DNA from: Symbiobacterium terraclitae
Lineage (GTDB): Bacteria; Bacillota; Sulfobacillia; Symbiobacteriales; Symbiobacteriaceae
Direction: 5' to 3'
Length of the DNA stretch: 64,000 nt
Assembly (NCBI RefSeq): GCF_017874315.1
Contig: NZ_JAGGLG010000015.1
Span: 32,818 to 96,817 of the forward strand
Made by a program: the position numbers and the translations under genes. Below, piece after piece: positions 59,805-64,000 of the stretch; positions within the stretch are counted from its first letter, which is position 1, and every line of letters begins with the position of its first letter. The notes under the pieces were generated by a model. It ran no database searches. It was not told the DNA's origin and was given only the letters and a program-made list of their open reading frames with translations.

Positions 59805-61214
59805 CTAGAAGTACAGGTCACGCTCGCCCGCCTTGATCCGCGCCAACCGCTTCTCCGTCTCGGCCCGCATTTTCGCGCTGGGGATCAGCGCCAGGTTGGC
59901 GGCCTCGGTGCGCCGGCCCACCTCCCGCGTCTCCGCGGTGGCGTAGTCCTCCAGATACTCCTGGAAGGTCAGCAGCGCGTTGGGCTGGCAGAGGTTCTGG
60001 ATCTGGCCGGTCTTGGCCAGCGCCATGAACCGGTCGCCGGTCCGCCCCTGGCGGTAGCAGGCGGTGCAGTAGCTGGGCAGGTAGCCCTCCTCGCACAGCC
60101 AGCGGATGACCTCGTCGGGCGACCGGTGGTCGCCCTGGGTGAACTGGAGGGTAGCCTTCTGCTCTTCCCGGTGCGCCTGGCTGTACCCGCCGATGCCGAC
60201 GCTGGAGCCGGCACTCATCTGCGACACGCCCAGCTTCAGCACCTGCGCCCGGACCTCGGGCGTCTCCCGGGTGGAGATGATCATGCCCGTGTAGGGAACG
60301 GCGAGCCGCAGGACCGCCACCAGCTTGTAGAACTGCTCGTCGGAGACCAGGTGCGGGAACGTCTGCAGGTCCACGCCCGGCGCCGGCTGGAGCCGGGGCA
60401 CCGAGATGGTGTGCGGCCCGACGCCGAACCGCTCCTCCAGGTGGCGCACGTGAAGCAGCAGGGCCAGGACCTCGTACCGGTAGTCGTACAGGCCGAAGAG
60501 CACGCCCGCGCCCACGTCGTCGATGCCGGCCTCCTGCGCCCGGTCCAGGGCGGTGGTGTGCCAGTCGTAGTTGTGCTTCGGGCCCTCGGGGTGCATCAGG
60601 GCGTAGGTGGGCCGGTGGTAGGTCTCCTGGAACAGCTGGTACGTGCCGATCTGGGCCGCCTTCAGCCGCCGGTAGTTCTCCACGGTGGTGGCCGCGATGT
60701 TGACGTTGATCCGCCGGATGTTGCCGTTGCCTTCGCGGACGCCGTAGATCGTGCGGATGCAGTCGACGATGTAGTCGATGTCGCAGTTCCGGGGGTCCTC
60801 GCCGGCCTCCAGCAGCACCCGCTTGTGGCCCATGCGCAGCAGCGCCCGGACCTCCTCCGCCACCTCCTCCTGGGTGAGGCGGCGCCGCACCTCCTGCTCG
60901 TTGGAGCGGCGGAAGCCGCAGTAGCGGCAGTTGTTCACGCACAGGTTGCTGACGTACAGGGGCGCGAACAGCACGATGCGGTTGCCGTAGATCTTCTCCT
61001 TGATCTCGTAGGCGGTGCGGAACATCGCCTGCAGCTGGTCCGGATCCTCCACCATCAGCAGGTCGGCGACCTCCTCGAGGTTCAGGCCCTGCGCGAGGGC
61101 CGCCTTGTCGAGGATCTGCCCCAGGCGGGCAGCGGTCGGCACGGAGGCCGAACCCAGCAGGCGCTCGAGGACGGCGTCGTCGATGAAACTGGCCTTCTCA
61201 GCGGCGATCGTCAT
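59805..61214 (-). CDS. hydG: [FeFe]-hydrogenase maturase HydG (tyrosine lyase)
   Basis: 469 aa radical SAM enzyme. The SAM cluster is C92-x3-C96-x2-C99 and the auxiliary cluster motif C383-x2-C386-x22-C409 matches HydG and not ThiH. It cleaves tyrosine to supply CO and CN- for the H-cluster. Last gene of hydF-hydE-hydG. Confidence 0.95.
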   Translation of the reverse strand: MTIAAEKASFIDDAVLERLLGSASVPTAARLGQILDKAALAQGLNLEEVADLLMVEDPDQLQAMFRTAYEIKEKIYGNRIVLFAPLYVSNLCVNNCRYCGFRRSNEQEVRRRLTQEEVAEEVRALLRMGHKRVLLEAGEDPRNCDIDYIVDCIRTIYGVREGNGNIRRINVNIAATTVENYRRLKAAQIGTYQLFQETYHRPTYALMHPEGPKHNYDWHTTALDRAQEAGIDDVGAGVLFGLYDYRYEVLALLLHVRHLEERFGVGPHTISVPRLQPAPGVDLQTFPHLVSDEQFYKLVAVLRLAVPYTGMIISTRETPEVRAQVLKLGVSQMSAGSSVGIGGYSQAHREEQKATLQFTQGDHRSPDEVIRWLCEEGYLPSYCTACYRQGRTGDRFMALAKTGQIQNLCQPNALLTFQEYLEDYATAETREVGRRTEAANLALIPSAKMRAETEKRLARIKAGERDLYF

Positions 61215-61229
61215 GGGGCAAGACTCCTT

Positions 61230-62282
61230 TCAGGAGGTCCACCGGGGGGAGTGTCCGGGCCCTGTGGCCACGAAGCGGCCTTCGCCCAGGATCAGGGCGG
61301 TGACGCAGGGGGCGCAGTGCTCGGGCTCCTCCCGCAGGCAGATCTTGTTCGGGTATAGCTGGTAGTGGTCCCGGTAGCGCCCGGGGGTCACGTTCGGCAT
61401 GATCACGTTGGCCCCGCACGCCAGCGCGAGCTGCCGCCCGCGGGGGTGGATCGAGCCCAGGGCGGTGGTGGCGGGCAGGTGGGCATCCTGCAGGGTCAGG
61501 CGGGTGCAGGCGACCGCGTTCAGCGTCCGGTCCACGGTCCCCGCCGCTGCATCTGCGAGGGGCGTGTTCGGGGCCGGGATGAACGGCCCGATGCCGGCCA
61601 TCTCCACGTTCAGCTTCCTGAGCAGCAGGATGTCGTCGGCGATGGTCTCGACGGTCTGCCCGGGCAGCCCGACCATGAAGCCGCTGCCCACCTGGTAGCC
61701 CAGTTCCCGCAGCCAGAGGAGGCACTGGACCCGCTGCTCCAGGCGCCGGCCCGGCCGCAGCCTGGCGAAGAGCTCGGGATCGGCGGTCTCGTGCCGCAGC
61801 AGGAAGCGGTCGGCGCCGGCCTCCCGCCACAGGGCGTACTCCTCCCGGGTGCGCTCCCCGACGCTGAGGGTGACCGCCAGCGGCGTGGTGGCCTTGATCT
61901 GCCGCACCACCCCGGCCAGTTCCTCGGGGTCCAGGGCGTCGCCCTCGCCGGACTGGAGCACGACGCTGCCGTAGCCCAGCCGGCTGGCGCCCTGCGCCGC
62001 CGCCACGATCTCCTCCGGCGCCATCCGGTACCTTCTCACGTGCCGGTTGGAGCGGCGGATGCCGCAGTAGCAGCAGTCCATCCGGCAGATGTTCGAGAAC
62101 TCGATCAGCCCGCGCAGGTGGACCCCGTCGCCCATCGTGCGGGCCCGCACCCGGTCCGCCGCCCCGAAGAGGGCCTTCTGCTCCTCGCCCTCCAGGCTGA
62201 GCAGGAAGGCAAGCTCATCCCGGCCCAGGTCCGCCCCGGCCTCGGCACGGCGGATCAGCGACAGCACTTCCCGCCGGATCAC
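61230..62282 (-). CDS. hydE: [FeFe]-hydrogenase maturase HydE
   Basis: 350 aa radical SAM protein with C66-x3-C70-x2-C73 in E-F-S-N-I-C-R-M-D-C-C-Y-C-G-I-R. Family features G-Y-G-S-V-V-L-Q-S-G-E and F-I-P-A-P-N-T-P-L are present. It processes the diiron subsite precursor. GTG 62282 overlaps the hydF stop and has GGGGAGGGG upstream. Confidence 0.95.
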   Translation of the reverse strand: MIRREVLSLIRRAEAGADLGRDELAFLLSLEGEEQKALFGAADRVRARTMGDGVHLRGLIEFSNICRMDCCYCGIRRSNRHVRRYRMAPEEIVAAAQGASRLGYGSVVLQSGEGDALDPEELAGVVRQIKATTPLAVTLSVGERTREEYALWREAGADRFLLRHETADPELFARLRPGRRLEQRVQCLLWLRELGYQVGSGFMVGLPGQTVETIADDILLLRKLNVEMAGIGPFIPAPNTPLADAAAGTVDRTLNAVACTRLTLQDAHLPATTALGSIHPRGRQLALACGANVIMPNVTPGRYRDHYQLYPNKICLREEPEHCAPCVTALILGEGRFVATGPGHSPRWTS

Positions 62283-63520
62283 GGCGCACCCCTCCCCGCA
62301 GTCCCGCCCAGCTCCGGGAACGGCGTCAGCGCCCGGGGCAGGATCCCGTTCAGATATGCGATGCAGACGCCGTAGTTGACGATGGGCACCCCGGCCGCCT
62401 GCGCCCGGCGGATCCGGCTGAGCATCAGCTGCCGGTTGACCATGCAGCCGCCGCAGTGGACGATGAGCTTGTACCGCCCCAGGTCCGCGGGCATGTCCCG
62501 GCCGTGCGCCCATTCGAAGTCGAGGTCCCCGCCCGCGCGCTGTCGCAGCAGCCGCGGAATCTTGACCGTGCCGATGTCGTCTTTCTGCTGGTGGTGCGTG
62601 CAGGTCTCGGCGATCAGCACGCGATCGCCGGGGCGAAGGCTGTCGATGGCGCTGGCGCCCCGCACCAGCTCCGCCAGGTCGCCCTTGTGCCGGGCCATCA
62701 AGATGGAGAACGAGGTGAGGGGAACCTCAGGCGGCACCAGGCGGCTCACCGGGCCGAAGACCTGGCTGTCGGTGACGACGAGTGCCGGCCGCCGCCCCAG
62801 GGCCTGGAGTGCACCGGGGAGCTCGCTGTCCCGCGCGGTGACGGCGATGGCCCCGGCGTCCAGCACCTCACGGATCGCCTGGACCTGCGGCAGGATGAGG
62901 CGCCCCCTGGGCGCGCCCGAGTCGATGGGCACCACCAGGAGGATGAGGTCGCCGGGCCGGACCAGGTCGGCCAGCAGCGGAACCTCGGCCTGATCGACCG
63001 GAGCAGCGGCGACGATGCGCTGCCTGAGCGCCGCGACACCCGCCTCGGCCTCGCTGCTGCAGGCGCAGAAGGGGAAGCCGAAGCGCCCGCTCAGCAGGGC
63101 GGCCTGCCGGGCGGCGCCCTCCGGATCCATGTCGGCCTTGGTCACCGCGCCGACCGCGGGCGTACCGCGCCGCTTCAGCTCCTGTACGAGGCGCTCGTCG
63201 GCCTCGCCCGGCTCCTCCCCGGCAGGGACGGCCAGCACCGCAAGGTCGGTCTGGTCCAGGATCTCAAGGCTGCGGGCCACGCGGAGGCGGCCGAGCTCCC
63301 CCTCGTCGTCGAGGCCGGCCGTGTCGATCAGGACCACCGGCCCCAGCGGGTGCAACTCCATCGGGCGCCGCACGGGATCAGTGGTCGTGCCGGGCACGTC
63401 GGAGACGAGCGAGACGGCCTGCCGGCTCAGGGCGTTGATCAGGCTCGACTTGCCTGCGTTGCGCCGGCCAAAGAATGCGATATGCAGTCGCTGGCTAATC
63501 GGTGTACGCTGGTCGGCCAT
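62279..63520 (-). CDS. hydF: [FeFe]-hydrogenase maturase GTPase HydF
   Basis: 413 aa. GTPase P-loop G-R-R-N-A-G-K-S (18-25), D-T-A-G, and the cluster-binding C307-x-H309...H355-C356-x2-C359 motif. It is the scaffold that assembles and delivers the 2Fe subcluster to HydA. ATG 63520 follows AAAGGGTGA. No hydrogenase structural gene is in the window. Confidence 0.95.
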   Translation of the reverse strand: MADQRTPISQRLHIAFFGRRNAGKSSLINALSRQAVSLVSDVPGTTTDPVRRPMELHPLGPVVLIDTAGLDDEGELGRLRVARSLEILDQTDLAVLAVPAGEEPGEADERLVQELKRRGTPAVGAVTKADMDPEGAARQAALLSGRFGFPFCACSSEAEAGVAALRQRIVAAAPVDQAEVPLLADLVRPGDLILLVVPIDSGAPRGRLILPQVQAIREVLDAGAIAVTARDSELPGALQALGRRPALVVTDSQVFGPVSRLVPPEVPLTSFSILMARHKGDLAELVRGASAIDSLRPGDRVLIAETCTHHQQKDDIGTVKIPRLLRQRAGGDLDFEWAHGRDMPADLGRYKLIVHCGGCMVNRQLMLSRIRRAQAAGVPIVNYGVCIAYLNGILPRALTPFPELGGTAGRGAP

Positions 63521-63548
63521 ATTGTTCACCCTTTCACATGCCGACTTC

Positions 63549-63554
63549 ATTGTA
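63549..63554 (-). promoter_or_regulatory. Candidate -10 element of hydFEG
   Basis: TACAAT on the minus strand, 29 bases before the hydF start. No clear -35. Confidence 0.4.
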
Positions 63555-63721
63555 GCGCGTCCGACCGCGTGCGGGCGGTTCCCGCCGCCGGTTTGCCGAA
63601 AACCGGCGCCTCGGGATAGGTCGGCTGAACCGAAAGCGGCGCGCTATCTAGGGTCGCTCCCCGATGACCGGTATCGGACGGCCATCCGATTTCCAATGGA
63701 GGTGGGCGAACGGCGCGATAA

Positions 63722-63746
63722 GACCACCGCGGGGTGCGCGGTGGTC
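63722..63746 (-). terminator. Hairpin terminator upstream of hydF
   Basis: GACCACCGCG/CGCGGTGGTC perfect 10-bp stem, then TTATC on the minus strand, 18 bases after the stop at 63764. Confidence 0.6.
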
Positions 63747-63763
63747 TGGCGCTCGTGAGTCGC

Positions 63764-63905
63764 TTAAGGCCTGGGCAGCGGCCGGCCCTCCACGATGGAG
63801 GTGATGATCTCCTCGTGCAGGGTGCCCTTGCGGTCGACGGAGACGATGCTGAGGATGCGCCCACGACTGCCTGGGCACGGTGTATTGGTCGCACCTGGCG
63901 TAGAA
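63764..63905 (-). pseudogene. 3' fragment of an unidentified gene next to the intron end
   Basis: The minus strand ends R-I-L-S-I-V-S-V-D-R-K-G-T-L-H-E-E-I-I-T then S-I-V-E-G-R-P-L-P-R-P and TAA. The natural-looking part begins about 40 bases after the intron end, and upstream the frame looks unnatural, so a frameshift or rearrangement is likely. Family not recognised. Confidence 0.35.
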
Positions 63906-64000
63906 ATCGAGTAGACCGTAGGGTCGCCCTACGGCCTCTCACAACACCGGACATGCGGGTCACGCATCCGGCGTTTCGTCAAGCACTCCGAGTCGATTCG
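63906..64000 (-). mobile_element. 3' end of a group II intron (domains V and VI)
   Basis: On the minus strand a D5-like hairpin (63945-63974, C-G-C triad form, ACGCCGGATGCG arm) is followed by GTGAGAGG and a D6-like hairpin (CCGTAGGG/CCCTACGG, 63916-63934), then CTACTCGAT ending at 63906. The pattern is that of bacterial group II introns. The intron body and reverse transcriptase lie beyond the window. Confidence 0.65.

Noticed and set aside
59568..61358. 596-codon plus-strand frame opposite hydG
   Set aside because: It mirrors hydG, which has full catalytic motifs; the long open frame is due to high GC content.

Overview
The window is very GC-rich and reads as a chromosomal segment of a high-GC, spore-former-type Firmicute, most like Symbiobacterium or a close thermophilic clostridial relative. 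This is inferred from the gene content, not from a database search. The supporting features are a Bacillus-type hemAXCDB order, T-box leaders on proBA and thrS, strong AGGAGG-type ribosome binding sites, sigma-A promoters, menaquinone-type MenG, [FeFe]-hydrogenase maturases, and almost all genes lying on the minus strand.

Layout. 1-3.2 kb: a truncated O-antigen-polymerase-like membrane protein with TPR-like tail, a secreted or anchored proline-rich protein, and a small membrane protein. 3.3-8.3 kb: the tetrapyrrole operon hemA-hemX-hemC-hemD-hemB behind one clear promoter. 8.6-13.3 kb: a one-domain flavoprotein, a GNAT acetyltransferase, menG, and a TauABC/SsuABC-like ABC transporter. 13.6-16.6 kb: small genes (YbjN-like, NifX-like, pxpA, DUF2500), then a region of degenerate 36-bp repeats. 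16.6-20 kb: a two-gene flavin/iron-sulfur dehydrogenase whose large subunit carries four predicted cluster sites. 20.2-22.1 kb: a beta-class DNA methyltransferase with a degenerate phospholipase-D-fold partner. 22.3-28.2 kb: pduL, a K+/Na+:H+ antiporter, an ECF sigma/anti-sigma pair, a SIR2-family protein and small genes.

28.3-32.2 kb: sucCD and the two-subunit class I fumarase. 32.3-35.1 kb: a MaoC-fold protein, a 23-bp tandem repeat array, a lipoprotein and an IclR regulator. 35.3-37.7 kb: proBA under a T-box leader. 38-44 kb: an FtsH-family protease and an icd-mdh-citrate synthase operon whose citrate synthase resembles the mitochondrial type. 44.5-47 kb: a proline-rich repeat protein, a SAM methyltransferase and a small coat-like protein. 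47-49 kb: resA, a DUF1405 protein, a CsoR-family repressor and a membrane protein resembling part of a copper P-type ATPase. 49.3-53.8 kb (plus strand): MoxR-DUF58-transglutaminase. 53.8-59.5 kb: a livF remnant, thrC-thrB, thrS with a T-box, and folD with a ZTP riboswitch. 59.8-63.5 kb: hydF-hydE-hydG. The right edge carries the 3' end of a group II intron.

Together the TCA-cycle genes (citrate synthase, mdh, icd, sucCD, fumarase), heme and menaquinone synthesis, and ResA/HemX point to a respiring organism. HydEFG implies that an [FeFe] hydrogenase lies elsewhere in the genome. Amino-acid genes (pro, thr) and one-carbon metabolism (folD) are controlled by RNA leaders. The least explained parts are the methyltransferase/PLD pair, the SIR2 protein, the CsoR-linked ATPase-like protein, the multi-cluster dehydrogenase and the intergenic repeat families.
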